Positions 28,439-38,009 of a stretch of DNA of 64,000 nucleotides are shown one piece after another (within the stretch, counting starts at the first letter, position 1; every line of letters begins with the position of its first letter). The stretch comes from Enterococcus rotai (GTDB taxonomy: Bacteria; Bacillota; Bacilli; Lactobacillales; Enterococcaceae): contig NZ_CP013655.1 in the NCBI RefSeq assembly GCF_001465345.1, forward strand, positions 682,001 to 746,000, in the 5' to 3' direction. The notes under the pieces are model-generated. The model was not told where the DNA came from, made no database searches, and saw only the letters and a list, made by a program, of their open reading frames with translations. The translations under genes and the position numbers were made by a program.

Positions 28439-29734
28439 TTAGTTTTTATGAAAATGAAAAGAAAATCCCTCCATTAGCTTAATTAATTCTACGATAACTT
28501 CTTTTTCAGTTTGTGCTCTAGGTTTATCACACCAAACAGCTAGAGCAGCACCTTTGACTTGTTTTTGATTTTCCAACGGAACCAGTTGTTCTGAAGAAAA
28601 TAGGTTTGGCTGCCATTGTTGCTTTATTTTCGCTGCCGTCGGATAAGTATAACCAGCATTTTCTCCCAGTACATAATAAAGATAATTATCATTGAAATTA
28701 ACCACAGAATATCCTTCATCTAAAAAAGTTTGCAGTGGAGCCATTTCTTTTTGCCACTTTGTCCAATAAGTAATCTCGACGTCTTTGGTCAACGAGGATG
28801 TTTGGCTATTTCTAAAGAATGCATCGTTCCAGACCCTTGGGATAAAGCCGCGTGCTTTAACAAAAGTTGCAACAGTGTTGACGTATGTTTCAACTCTTGT
28901 AATCCCTGAATCAGCCAAGGCTGGATATTGTTCCATTTGATCAAAATCAATAAATTCATCCGCCCCAATATGAAAGTAACGACTATCAGCAAAAAGTGTC
29001 ATATATTCATCGTACAAAGAAAGCGCAAATGCTACTGCTTCTTCATTTGTAATATCCAGTGCAGAAGGAACTTTGCTTATTTCCTTTTGTGGTTCAACTC
29101 TCGTTAATTGCCACTCTGGACGGCCTTTCAATAAATGCTCCATATGCCCAGGTGTATCAATATCCGGAATAATCTCGATCGATAAATAGGCAGCATAGTG
29201 GATCAATTCTTTTATTTCATTTTTTGTCAGAAATTTTTCTGAAACAAGTTGAGGATATTTTTCTGATTCGATCCGAAATCCTGTATTTTCGGAAAAATGT
29301 AGCTGTAAGAAATTAAAACCATGTAACGCCATGTGCTCTAAAAGCAGGCGCAACCCTGCAACTGAAAAATACTTTCTACCAATATCCAACATGATGATTC
29401 GTTCAGGTAAACAATCATGAAATTTTCCTGATTTAAGTTTAAGACCTGCTTTTACTTGCTGTGCTAAATACATCATGCCACGAAAAGCCAGCAATGGATT
29501 ATTAGCTGAAACTACAATCGTCTCAGCTATTTTAATCACAAAGCTATCTTTTAATTCTGCCGAATAGTTCACAACCACTGTTGCTTGTTCTGGTGCATCG
29601 ACAAAATAAATTTGTTTAACCAGCAGCTTCTCGTATAGATAAGCAACTCTTTCTTTTTCTCCAACAAAAGCGTTGTCAAAAAACACGTAAATTTCTTGTC
29701 CATCAAACCAGATTAAATTTTCGCTTCTGTTCAT
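28439..29734 (-). CDS. GH20 family beta-N-acetylhexosaminidase
   Basis: This protein of about 431 residues lacks a signal peptide, so it is intracellular. It has an N-terminal GH20b-like domain, then the TIM barrel with IMLDIGRKYFSVAGLR, FNFLQLHFSENTGFRIESEK, IIPDIDTPGHMEHLL and the catalytic Asp-Glu in YFHIGADEF (near residue 260). It would remove terminal GlcNAc or GalNAc, for instance the GlcNAc left after GH85 cleavage. The ATG at 29734 overlaps the ROK stop region (a GTG three codons upstream is an alternative). Last in the operon. Confidence 0.88.
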   Translation of the reverse strand: MNRSENLIWFDGQEIYVFFDNAFVGEKERVAYLYEKLLVKQIYFVDAPEQATVVVNYSAELKDSFVIKIAETIVVSANNPLLAFRGMMYLAQQVKAGLKLKSGKFHDCLPERIIMLDIGRKYFSVAGLRLLLEHMALHGFNFLQLHFSENTGFRIESEKYPQLVSEKFLTKNEIKELIHYAAYLSIEIIPDIDTPGHMEHLLKGRPEWQLTRVEPQKEISKVPSALDITNEEAVAFALSLYDEYMTLFADSRYFHIGADEFIDFDQMEQYPALADSGITRVETYVNTVATFVKARGFIPRVWNDAFFRNSQTSSLTKDVEITYWTKWQKEMAPLQTFLDEGYSVVNFNDNYLYYVLGENAGYTYPTAAKIKQQWQPNLFSSEQLVPLENQKQVKGAALAVWCDKPRAQTEKEVIVELIKLMEGFSFHFHKN

Positions 29735-29735
29735 A

Positions 29736-30599
29736 TCATGCACACTGTTCTTTTGCTAATAATAAGCAACCCATCGTTCCACTATTGTCTTCTAGATCAC
29801 AGCCAACAATATAGTCTTCTAGCGGAGGTAACGCTACATAGTCCCCTAGCTGTTGCTTCAAGGACTCACGAATCATCGGAAAGAGTTGCGCTTGTTTCAT
29901 TACGCCTCCACCTAAAATAATTTTTTCTGGCGAAAGGACTAATGTATAGTTCATCAACGCTTGAGCTAAGTAGAACGCTTCAATCGCCCAAACGTCATGA
30001 TCAAATGCTAATGATTGCCCTTTGATCCCTGTTCTTTTTTCTAAAGCAGGACCTGCAGCAAGTCCTTCTAAGCAATTATCATGGTACGGACAGGTACTTT
30101 CTACTGTATCATTCGGGTAACGTTGGACTGAAATATGCCCCATCTCAGGATGACTAAATCCTTGCAAGACGACTCCATTGACCACAGCACCGCCACCAAC
30201 ACCTGTACCGACGGTTAAATAGATACAACTTTGAGTGTCTTTACCAGCGCCTAAATGCATTTCACCATAAGCTGCCGCATTAACATCTGTAGTCCAAGCA
30301 ATCGGAATATCGTAACGTGCTTTTAATGCACCTAAAAGATCGATATTTCGCCAACCGGGTTTCGGTGTTGAAGTAATATAGCCATACGTGCTTGATTTAC
30401 GGTTGACATCAATTGGTCCAAACGAGCCTACACCTAAAGCTGTTAGGTCGTAGGAATCAAAAAAGGTAAAAACTTGTTCTAAGGTCGCTTCTGGTAGTGT
30501 TGTGGGCAGACTGATTCGTTCAATGATTTTCAGTTCCTCATCTGCTATCGCACAAACAAATTTTGTACCGCCCGCTTCGATTGATCCATAATACGCCAT
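29736..30599 (-). CDS. ROK-family sugar kinase (fructokinase/mannokinase type)
   Basis: This 287-residue kinase has an ATP-binding start GSIEAGGTKFVCAI, then TVGTGVGGGAVVNG and the ROK zinc motif HPEMGHISVQRYPND followed by CPYHDNCLEGLAAGPAL. Closest by motif are ScrK/GmuE-type fructo- or mannokinases. In this operon, mannose freed by the alpha-mannosidases is the likely substrate, giving mannose 6-phosphate. The ATG at 30599 is better spaced from AAGGAGA than the GTG at 30608. It is ten bases or so after the GH38 gene. Confidence 0.87.
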   Translation of the reverse strand: MAYYGSIEAGGTKFVCAIADEELKIIERISLPTTLPEATLEQVFTFFDSYDLTALGVGSFGPIDVNRKSSTYGYITSTPKPGWRNIDLLGALKARYDIPIAWTTDVNAAAYGEMHLGAGKDTQSCIYLTVGTGVGGGAVVNGVVLQGFSHPEMGHISVQRYPNDTVESTCPYHDNCLEGLAAGPALEKRTGIKGQSLAFDHDVWAIEAFYLAQALMNYTLVLSPEKIILGGGVMKQAQLFPMIRESLKQQLGDYVALPPLEDYIVGCDLEDNSGTMGCLLLAKEQCA

Positions 30600-30617
30600 T
30601 TCAATCACTTCTCCTTC

Positions 30618-33308
30618 TTATCGGTCAAAACCTATCGTACGTATTTCATAAGCCTTTAACTCCTGCACTACAGGTTCATTTTGTTTTTCTTCTAGCAAAT
30701 TCAATACGATTGGTGCATCACTACCTGTTTTATTGATGCTCACTTCAGCCATTTTCCCGCTCATATTGAATCCTCTAACAACTAGCATTTGATTGTCTTC
30801 ACTATTCTTCACTGCTGTAACAGCAAATGTCGTGCCTTTAACCGTTAAATAAGTATCTTTGGCTTTTAGCTCACCTGAATGTTTAGTGGTTTGTTTCACA
30901 CTAAAAGGAATTTGTGCTGCATAAGCTCGTTGATACGTTGCATATCTTTGCGCTTTTGCTCCATGAAAATCAATACCATATTCAAATGTATGCAGACCTA
31001 AACACTGTGCTTCTGGTGTCGGGAAGTAGCCCCAATCTCCCATTTCTCCTACAGCGCGTATAAGCGTTAAGGCAATCGTATTGGCTTCAGGTAAAATTTC
31101 ATACTCATTCAATCCAAAATTAGAAACCGTCACTCCAGATAGTTCATCATGAAGATTGACAAAAGCATGCTGGTGTTGAGGATTAGTTGGGTTTTCCCAG
31201 CTTTTGCTCACTTGATTTGGTCGTGTCACGACTTCGTAAATACTATCCGCTTCGTGGGTCTCCGTTTTGATATCAGTCGGAAACAGCATCCGTAGACGGT
31301 GGTCTTTCATTTGATTATCCAGCGTTGTTTCAAAACGTAAATGAGCAGAATCTTTTTCCATCGTCACTATAGTTTCGATCGTTAACTCTTTTAAAATGGC
31401 TGAACGTCCTGCTTTTCGGTAACGAAAATCAACAACAGCTTTTTGTTCTTTTTCTAATAGCTCGTCTGCTGATTGCGGAATCATCATACGTTGGCTGATT
31501 TTGATTTGAGTCATGAAGGATTCATCTTTTATAACCGAAATCTCAGCGGGGCATCCACTAGATAAAATCGCACCCGTTCCTTCTGGTTGTTTAAAAATAT
31601 ACTCATTCCCAATATCCCCGACATTCTCAATCGTCAATAACTTGCTATAGTTTTTACCCGTTGCTTTGTCTAACACGTCCAATGTACCATCTTGATTGAT
31701 CGTTACAGTCAAACAGCTATTTTCCAGTTGAAGATTTTCTAACTTCTTAATCATCGATCCAACTTCTTTGACTTGTGTTGTCGTTTCCTGAAGCGCAAAA
31801 GTATTCCAAGAAAAAGCTGGCATCTTCGTGATCGGTAGCTCGATTTCGACATATTTTGCCATATAAGGAACTCTAAAACGGTCTCTTGGTAAATCATAAC
31901 CAAAGCTCACTTCTGGTTGCGAGATCACAGCTGGAATAATTTCTCCTTGTATATCAATCACTTCAAACATTGGTGTGTCGCTTTCAGCAAGACTTTCCCA
32001 CAATTCATGGGGAATTCCCTCTTTGAACATTTTTCGCTCGATTTCCACTTTGACTTTTACAATGTCCGATTTTTCATAGCCAGACGTATTAAACACGACA
32101 AATGGATGACTGGTTTCAGCGAACTCTCCTGTATCAACGGCTTCAACTAAATGCGTCAACGCCTCTTCAGCTATAAATTTTCCAACTTCATTGGCTTTTT
32201 CAAATCTCGGCATCATTTCCCGATGCACTTCATCTACCGAACAGCCACAAATACTATCGTGAGGATGATTTTGTAATAGTAATTTCCAAGCGTATTCTAG
32301 CTGATCATGAGGATAATCTTGTGTCAACTCATAGGCCATAGCAGCCAAAGGTTCTGTTACATTTTCTAATTGTCGTTCTACTTTGGTATTCCATTGTTTT
32401 AAATAAACTCTTGCAGAAGCCGTATTTGCTAATGTAAACCAACCATCTGTTTCTTGGCTAGTTAGTTCTCCATGAACCGTCCCAACTTTTTCTGGTAAAT
32501 CCTGACGCATCTGTTGTAAATACTCATCAAAGTTTGAATGAATAAATTCATATTCTGGAAACAGCTCATTCGCTAACGCGATCGCCTTTGTCACATCTTT
32601 TTGAACAGGTTGATGATCCACACCATTCATCATCAGTAAGTGATCCGTCGAGGCAAATTTCTCAGCTTCCGCTAATTTTTGCGTCCAAAAGGCTAGTGCT
32701 GCTTCTTTTTCAGCGGGTATCTCATTGCCATTACTGTACCAATTCGCAAACAGTAAGCCTAACACGGTACTACCGTCTGGTCCTTGCCACCACATTTCTG
32801 AATATTGAGAGGTATAATTTTCATCCTCAAGCACTTCATTGTTAAAGCCAACTGGTTTTACTCCACGGCCAAAAGCCGCTGCATCCAGCCCTGCTTGTTG
32901 CATCATTTGCGGTGTTTGTCCCATGTTTCCAAACGTATCAGGGAAATAGCCTAGTTTAACTGCTGGTCCCCATTTTTCGCTGTCTTTTTTGCCAATTAGC
33001 ATGTTGCGAACATTGGATTCAGAACTGATCAAAAAATCATCTTGCAAGATATAAAACGGACCAATCCGCAATTTTCCATCGGTGATCGCTTTTTGGACAG
33101 CTGATTTTTTTTCTGGTCTAACTTGCAAGTAATCATCTAAAATAATCGTTTGTCCGTCTAAATGAAAGCTATTAAAATCTGGATCCGTTTCAGCTAATTC
33201 TAATATATCATCCAACAATTCAACCAAACGCATATGATGTTGTTCATAAGGCATGTACCATTCACGATCCCAGTGAGAATGCGAGATGATATAAACTTTT
33301 TTCTTCAT
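30618..33308 (-). CDS. GH38 alpha-mannosidase
   Basis: This 896-residue cytoplasmic enzyme has the GH38 zinc start VYIISHSHWDREWYMPYEQH, then LGYFPDTFGNMGQTPQMMQQ (nucleophile region), WWQGPDGSTVLGL, LLMMNGVDHQPVQKD and NHPHDSICGCSVDEVH, also metal-linked. A large C-terminal beta region follows. No signal peptide is seen. I choose ATG 33308 (MKKKVYII), nine bases after GGAG, over 33323. It removes alpha-linked mannose from imported N-glycan fragments. Confidence 0.95.
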   Translation of the reverse strand: MKKKVYIISHSHWDREWYMPYEQHHMRLVELLDDILELAETDPDFNSFHLDGQTIILDDYLQVRPEKKSAVQKAITDGKLRIGPFYILQDDFLISSESNVRNMLIGKKDSEKWGPAVKLGYFPDTFGNMGQTPQMMQQAGLDAAAFGRGVKPVGFNNEVLEDENYTSQYSEMWWQGPDGSTVLGLLFANWYSNGNEIPAEKEAALAFWTQKLAEAEKFASTDHLLMMNGVDHQPVQKDVTKAIALANELFPEYEFIHSNFDEYLQQMRQDLPEKVGTVHGELTSQETDGWFTLANTASARVYLKQWNTKVERQLENVTEPLAAMAYELTQDYPHDQLEYAWKLLLQNHPHDSICGCSVDEVHREMMPRFEKANEVGKFIAEEALTHLVEAVDTGEFAETSHPFVVFNTSGYEKSDIVKVKVEIERKMFKEGIPHELWESLAESDTPMFEVIDIQGEIIPAVISQPEVSFGYDLPRDRFRVPYMAKYVEIELPITKMPAFSWNTFALQETTTQVKEVGSMIKKLENLQLENSCLTVTINQDGTLDVLDKATGKNYSKLLTIENVGDIGNEYIFKQPEGTGAILSSGCPAEISVIKDESFMTQIKISQRMMIPQSADELLEKEQKAVVDFRYRKAGRSAILKELTIETIVTMEKDSAHLRFETTLDNQMKDHRLRMLFPTDIKTETHEADSIYEVVTRPNQVSKSWENPTNPQHQHAFVNLHDELSGVTVSNFGLNEYEILPEANTIALTLIRAVGEMGDWGYFPTPEAQCLGLHTFEYGIDFHGAKAQRYATYQRAYAAQIPFSVKQTTKHSGELKAKDTYLTVKGTTFAVTAVKNSEDNQMLVVRGFNMSGKMAEVSINKTGSDAPIVLNLLEEKQNEPVVQELKAYEIRTIGFDR

Positions 33309-33329
33309 GATTTTACACTCCATTTCCTT

Positions 33330-34619
33330 TTATCGTTCTACACGGATATCAAAATAATCCATAACCAACTCGCAAAACATCATGTTTGCCCAAGAAAACC
33401 ACTCGCGTGTGTAGTTTGACGGATCATCGACATCAAATCCTTCATGCATTAAATGGGTTCCGCCATCATTTGCAACCAAAGAATTCAAAATTCGTTCTTT
33501 TTCTGTCTTATCCTCCGTCGTCATCCCTTCCATCGCCAGAGCAATCGGCCAAATATAATTTTCCGGGGTATGAGAGCTACCAATCCCTTTAGCGTATTTT
33601 CCTTCGTAAAAATAAGGATTTTCTTTACTTAAAATGGTTTTACGTGTCGCTTGGTACGTTCCATCATCGACTGTTGTATAACCAAGATATGGTGCTGAAA
33701 GTAAATTAGGAATATTGCTATCGTCCATAATACTACTGTTTCCTAAGCCGTCTGCTTCATATGCATAGACAGATTCGCCAACTTGATTAGCCGTTTTTCC
33801 GTAGCTTTGAATGCCCGCATCGATTTCTTTTCTAAGGGCTGAGGCCTGTTTGACTAATTCTGGATCAGAAAGCACCTCACTGAAAATCTCTTCGATATAG
33901 CCTAAAACGACTACTGCAAACATATTCGACGGAACTAAATAACCGTATCGACAGGCATCATCACTGGGACGGAAACCAGACCAAGTCATGCCCGTTTTTC
34001 CGACCTCACTACCGCGACCATTATTTGGAAGTGTATCTTCTAAACGTGTTGTCTCTCGTTCAAATGTATAGGGTGAAAGTTGATGTTCCTGCTCTGTTGT
34101 AAAAACGGCTAGTATTTTTTTGACACCTGCAACAAAATGTTCATCAAACTGTTTTTGGCAACCAGTGTTTTTAAATAGTAAATACGCTAGCTGAACAGGA
34201 TAACACAATGAATCGATTTCATACTTCCGCTCCCAGATCCACGGAGTCATTGTCGTGTGATCTGTTTGGTGTCCTGCGTCATTCGGTGTTTCATTAAAGG
34301 CATTGGCATAAGGATCCATCGTGATATAGAAAAATTGGCGTTGAACCAACCCGCAAATCATGTTCCTAAGTTCTTCATCTTCTTTTGCAATCACTAAATA
34401 TGGACGAACTTGTGCGGTCGAATCTCTCAACCACATGGCAGGAATATCGCCCGTCAGTAAAAATGTGGTGCCATCTGCTTGTTTTTTAACAGTCGTTGTT
34501 AGGGTATTGGCAAACGCTGCGTTAAAATTCTCCGCCCAGCCAGCATGCTCTTCTCCACACAATTGCGTGATTTTATCCATAAACGCTTGGACAGAAGTAG
34601 GTATTTTAGTATAAGTCAT
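33330..34619 (-). CDS. GH125 exo-alpha-1,6-mannosidase
   Basis: This 429-residue (alpha/alpha)6 enzyme removes alpha-1,6-mannose. It has TGDIPAMWLRDSTAQVRPYL (the acid Asp region), NDAGHQTDHTTMTPWIWERKYEIDSL, GMTWSGFRPSDDACRYGYLVPSNMF and ASxHTPENYIWPIALAMEG-like SSHTPENYIWPIA. No signal peptide, so cytoplasmic. It starts at ATG after TTAGGAGGCAACT and is first in the minus-strand operon. Divergent from the GntR gene across twin operators. Confidence 0.95.
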   Translation of the reverse strand: MTYTKIPTSVQAFMDKITQLCGEEHAGWAENFNAAFANTLTTTVKKQADGTTFLLTGDIPAMWLRDSTAQVRPYLVIAKEDEELRNMICGLVQRQFFYITMDPYANAFNETPNDAGHQTDHTTMTPWIWERKYEIDSLCYPVQLAYLLFKNTGCQKQFDEHFVAGVKKILAVFTTEQEHQLSPYTFERETTRLEDTLPNNGRGSEVGKTGMTWSGFRPSDDACRYGYLVPSNMFAVVVLGYIEEIFSEVLSDPELVKQASALRKEIDAGIQSYGKTANQVGESVYAYEADGLGNSSIMDDSNIPNLLSAPYLGYTTVDDGTYQATRKTILSKENPYFYEGKYAKGIGSSHTPENYIWPIALAMEGMTTEDKTEKERILNSLVANDGGTHLMHEGFDVDDPSNYTREWFSWANMMFCELVMDYFDIRVER

Positions 34620-34636
34620 AGTTGCCTCCTAATAGT

Positions 34637-34653
34637 TGATATATCATTTCACA
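34637..34653. promoter_or_regulatory. Operator copy 1 (TGATATATCATTTCACA)
   Basis: This 17-base sequence, with the core palindrome TGATATATCA, is repeated exactly at 34748-34764. This copy lies 18 bases before the GH125 start and overlaps its expected promoter region. Binding by the GntR-type regulator is inferred. Confidence 0.7.
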
Positions 34654-34670
34654 ACGAAAGTATATGCTAA

Positions 34671-34684
34671 TGAAAGCGTTTTGT
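34671..34684. promoter_or_regulatory. cre-like site between GH125 and the GntR gene
   Basis: TGAAAGCGTTTTGT fits the CcpA consensus at 13 of 14 positions and lies between the two operators. Confidence 0.55.
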
Positions 34685-34747
34685 CTACTGTTTTTAGTAA
34701 TATTTTAAAATTGAACTCTTTTTCCTTCTGTGGTAAACTAGCCTTAA

Positions 34748-34764
34748 TGATATATCATTTCACA
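34748..34764. promoter_or_regulatory. Operator copy 2 (TGATATATCATTTCACA)
   Basis: Exact copy of the 34637-34653 sequence, ending 16 bases before the GntR start, which suggests autoregulation. Confidence 0.7.
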
Positions 34765-34779
34765 CTTAGGAGAATTCTA

Positions 34780-35814
34780 ATGTCCAAACCACTATATAAA
34801 AAAATTACCGATGATTTATTACATGCAATTGAAACAGGTCAGTTAGCAGAAAATGCACAACTCCCGACCGAAAAGGAACTCTCTCAAACCTACAATGTCA
34901 GCCGCATCACCTCGAAACGTGCTTTGACAGAATTGGAAAACCAAGGGTTGATTTATCGAATTCAAGGTAAAGGCAGCTATGTGCAAAAACGTAAACCTAG
35001 AAAGAAAAAAGTTTCTCGTATCTTATTTTTGATCCCTTTTGTAAATGACCTTTCTCTTGGAAATTTTAATGAAGGGCTAGCACCTGTGACAAGTGAACAT
35101 CATTACGAGGTCATCATGTCTTCTGCGGCGTTTTTGATCAATAAACAAGCAGCTGATATCATTGAGGACTTTGACGGCATGATCTACTATGCACACAATA
35201 CTGAAGACTTTTTAGATACACTATTTGAACTGTCCATTCAGCAATTTCCAGTCATTATTTTAGATAAAAAAATCCATGACTTACCTTATCCAACAGTTCA
35301 GTCAGATAACTTTTCAGGTGGAGCTATGGCAACCAATTATTTGGCTGCCCAAGGTCATCAGCGAATCGCTTATATTTTTGGCGAACCAACCTTGCCACAA
35401 TCTGTACGACAACGCTATTTAGGCTACATCCATGCCACAAAAGAACAGCACTTATCTTTTCATACAGCATTAACAGATAAACAAGCTTTTTTAAATGCAG
35501 ATGTGATTGCTTATCTCAAAGAAAATGAGATTACAGGCGTCGTCTGCGAAAATGATCTAGTTGCGATTTCGTTGATCAATCAAGCTAAACGTGCAACGAT
35601 TGATATACCAAATCAGTTATCCGTAATTGGATTTGATAATATTCAAGCAGCTTCACTAATCGATCCAACACTTACAACAATTGCCCAAGATTTCAAGGGT
35701 ATGGGTAAGCTTGCTGGTACGATGCTGATTGAATGGATCGAAAACCTTGTGATCCCAACAGATCAACAAATCCCTGTAAAACAAATCATTCGACACTCAA
35801 CAAAGGAGAATTAA
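34780..35814 (+). CDS. GntR-family regulator with LacI-like sugar-sensing domain (AraR architecture)
   Basis: This 344-residue repressor has an N-terminal GntR winged helix (KPLYKKITDDLLHAIETGQL, then LPTEKELSQTYNVSRITSKR and GSYVQKRK) and a periplasmic-binding-fold sensor (PFVNDLSLGNFNEGL, GGAMATNYLAAQGHQRIAYI, VICENDLVAIS-like VVCENDLVAISLI, SVIGFDNIQAASLIDPTLTTI). The frame is open far upstream, but the ATG at 34780 follows TTAGGAG. It is divergent from the GH125 operon and directly precedes GH92, so it probably represses both; mannose or a mannobiose could be the inducer. Confidence 0.88.
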   Translation: MSKPLYKKITDDLLHAIETGQLAENAQLPTEKELSQTYNVSRITSKRALTELENQGLIYRIQGKGSYVQKRKPRKKKVSRILFLIPFVNDLSLGNFNEGLAPVTSEHHYEVIMSSAAFLINKQAADIIEDFDGMIYYAHNTEDFLDTLFELSIQQFPVIILDKKIHDLPYPTVQSDNFSGGAMATNYLAAQGHQRIAYIFGEPTLPQSVRQRYLGYIHATKEQHLSFHTALTDKQAFLNADVIAYLKENEITGVVCENDLVAISLINQAKRATIDIPNQLSVIGFDNIQAASLIDPTLTTIAQDFKGMGKLAGTMLIEWIENLVIPTDQQIPVKQIIRHSTKEN

Positions 35815-35818
35815 TTAA

Positions 35819-37960
35819 GTGAAACCAACACTAATCGACACTAGACATGGTACTGATAACCAACATTCTTTTTCAAATGGGAATTGTTTACCTTATACTG
35901 GTGTGCCATTTGGCATGAACTATTTTGCTCCGCAAACGAACGGAGATAACGGTAGCTGGTGGTTCAATCCTCGCGACCGAGTTTTTCAAGGTTTCCGTTT
36001 GACTCATCAACCAAGCCCTTGGATGGGTGACTTTAGTTATTTAGTGATGCAGCCTTTTAACGGCACATTAAAAGAAGCAACTGTTTTTCATGCACAGTCT
36101 TCTTACCGACCAGATGAAAGCGTTTTTAATCCAAGTCACTTAAAAATCACGGCACAACGTTATCAATCAACGTCCCGTTTGATCCCGAGTATGTATGGCG
36201 GCATTTTAACAACGAAGTATACTCAAGCAGATGCCCGTCTTTTGCTTTCGTTACCAGGAAAATATCAGCTTATAGTTGAAAACGATCATTCCGTCTCCGG
36301 CACGATCATAAACTATGCAGACTGTGAGGACAAAGACTTTTCTTTCTATTTCACGATGCGTTTTAAACAACCCTTCACTTTTGAAGAGCCTTTTGAAAAG
36401 AATGGGGAAAATGAGTGTCTTGCTTTTTCATTTGGTGATATTCAGGAACAAATGATTCAGTTTGGTACTTCTTTTATAAGTTTAGAGCAAGCCAAGTTAA
36501 ATTTATCTCGTGAATTAGATTGGCAGCCAGAAGATTACCTTACACAATCAGAAGATCAATGGGCACACTACCTAAATAAAATCGACATTCAGGATAAAAA
36601 CCAACAACGTCGTTCAACTTTTTACCATAATCTATATCGTTCGTTTTTATTCCCACAAACATTTTATGAAAAGGATTCTGATAACCAAATTATCCATTAT
36701 GATACTTTAGCTAAAGAAGTAAAACCGGGATTTCTCTATACAAATAATGGTTTTTGGGATACTTATAAAACCGTTTATCCTTTGTATTCCTTGATTGCAC
36801 AGGACAAATATGCTGAAATGCTAGAAGGTTTTTTAAATAGTTATCGAGAAAGTGGCTATTTGCCTAAATGGCTTTCACCTGATGAACGAGGCTTGATGCC
36901 TGGGACACTGATCGATGCAGTGATTGCTGATGCCGCAGTTAAAAAGATTCATCCTGATTTGATGCCAGAGTTCTTAGACGCCATGATCAAAGGCGCAACG
37001 ATCCAAAGTGAGAATTCTAATTATGGTAGACAAGGAACGAAAGATTATTTGAGATACGGCTACGTCCCTGCTACTTATCATGAGTCTGTCAATCATACCT
37101 TAGATTATTGCTACAGTGACTTTTGTATCAGTCAAGTCGCTAAGACATTGAAAGAAACGAGTGCAACAGAACATTATGTGAAACAAGCTAAAAACTATCT
37201 AACTATTTTTGATCCTGCCACAGGTTTCATGCGTGCTAAATTGACGGACGGTACCTTCAAAGAACCATTTAACAGCCATCGCTGGGGTGGCGATTATGCT
37301 GAAGGCAGCGCTTGGCAAAGTAGTTTTGCTGTTTATCATGATTTTAAAGGGTTGATCACAGCTTTTGGTGGTCCAGAAAAATTTCAAGAACAATTGATCA
37401 GTCTTTGTAACCAACCGCCCACATTCAATGTAGACGGGTATGGATTTGAAATTCATGAAATGAGTGAAATGGCTGCTACTGAATTTGGGCAACTGGCGAT
37501 TTCAAATCAACCAAGTTTCCATTTGCCTTATCTGTTTAGTTATCTTGGCAAACCGGAATTTGCTCAACCCTTGTTAAAGCAATTAATGATCCAAGAATTC
37601 AATGACAGCCAAACTGGGTTCCCTGGCGATGAAGATAATGGCAGTATGGCCAGTTGGTATATTTTTAGTTCATTAGGGTTTTATCCTGTTTGTCCTGGTT
37701 CTGGAGAATATGTGATTGGAATGCCGCTATTCGATAAAGCCATTATTCATTTGTCGAATGGTGAAACATTGACCGTTACGGCCAGTCCAAACCATGAGCA
37801 ACAGCAATTTGTCGACCAGATTCGTTATAACGGCGCTCTTCATAAGCGTTTAGTTTTTGATCACAAATCATTGATGGAAGGTGGACTGATCGACTTTACG
37901 TTGGGAATTGTACCTAGACCGAAACATTATGAAGCTGATCAGCTTCCATTTAGTATTTGA
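35819..37960 (+). CDS. GH92 alpha-1,2-mannosidase
   Basis: This 713-residue calcium-dependent exo-mannosidase has no signal peptide. It shows GH92 blocks: DTRHGTDNQHSFSNGNCLPY at the start, RGFRLTHQPSPWMGDF-like GFRLTHQPSPWMGDFS, FWDTYKTVYPLYSLI (substrate tryptophan region), GYLPKWLSPDERGLMPGT and the C-terminal GFPGDEDNGSMASWYIFSSLG with the catalytic Glu/Asp. The start is GTG, 11 bases after AAAGGAG, overlapping closely with the GntR stop. It trims alpha-1,2-mannose of high-mannose glycans. Confidence 0.95.
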   Translation: MKPTLIDTRHGTDNQHSFSNGNCLPYTGVPFGMNYFAPQTNGDNGSWWFNPRDRVFQGFRLTHQPSPWMGDFSYLVMQPFNGTLKEATVFHAQSSYRPDESVFNPSHLKITAQRYQSTSRLIPSMYGGILTTKYTQADARLLLSLPGKYQLIVENDHSVSGTIINYADCEDKDFSFYFTMRFKQPFTFEEPFEKNGENECLAFSFGDIQEQMIQFGTSFISLEQAKLNLSRELDWQPEDYLTQSEDQWAHYLNKIDIQDKNQQRRSTFYHNLYRSFLFPQTFYEKDSDNQIIHYDTLAKEVKPGFLYTNNGFWDTYKTVYPLYSLIAQDKYAEMLEGFLNSYRESGYLPKWLSPDERGLMPGTLIDAVIADAAVKKIHPDLMPEFLDAMIKGATIQSENSNYGRQGTKDYLRYGYVPATYHESVNHTLDYCYSDFCISQVAKTLKETSATEHYVKQAKNYLTIFDPATGFMRAKLTDGTFKEPFNSHRWGGDYAEGSAWQSSFAVYHDFKGLITAFGGPEKFQEQLISLCNQPPTFNVDGYGFEIHEMSEMAATEFGQLAISNQPSFHLPYLFSYLGKPEFAQPLLKQLMIQEFNDSQTGFPGDEDNGSMASWYIFSSLGFYPVCPGSGEYVIGMPLFDKAIIHLSNGETLTVTASPNHEQQQFVDQIRYNGALHKRLVFDHKSLMEGGLIDFTLGIVPRPKHYEADQLPFSI

Positions 37961-37963
37961 TCA

Positions 37964-38009
37964 CTAAAAAAGCAGATTGGCTGCAACTAAACAGCCAGTC
38001 CGCTTTTTC
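37964..38009. terminator. Bidirectional terminator between GH92 and the yesN-like gene
   Basis: AAAAAGC...TGGCTG pairs with CAGCCA...GCTTTTT with small mismatches, A-run left and T-run right. Confidence 0.85.
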
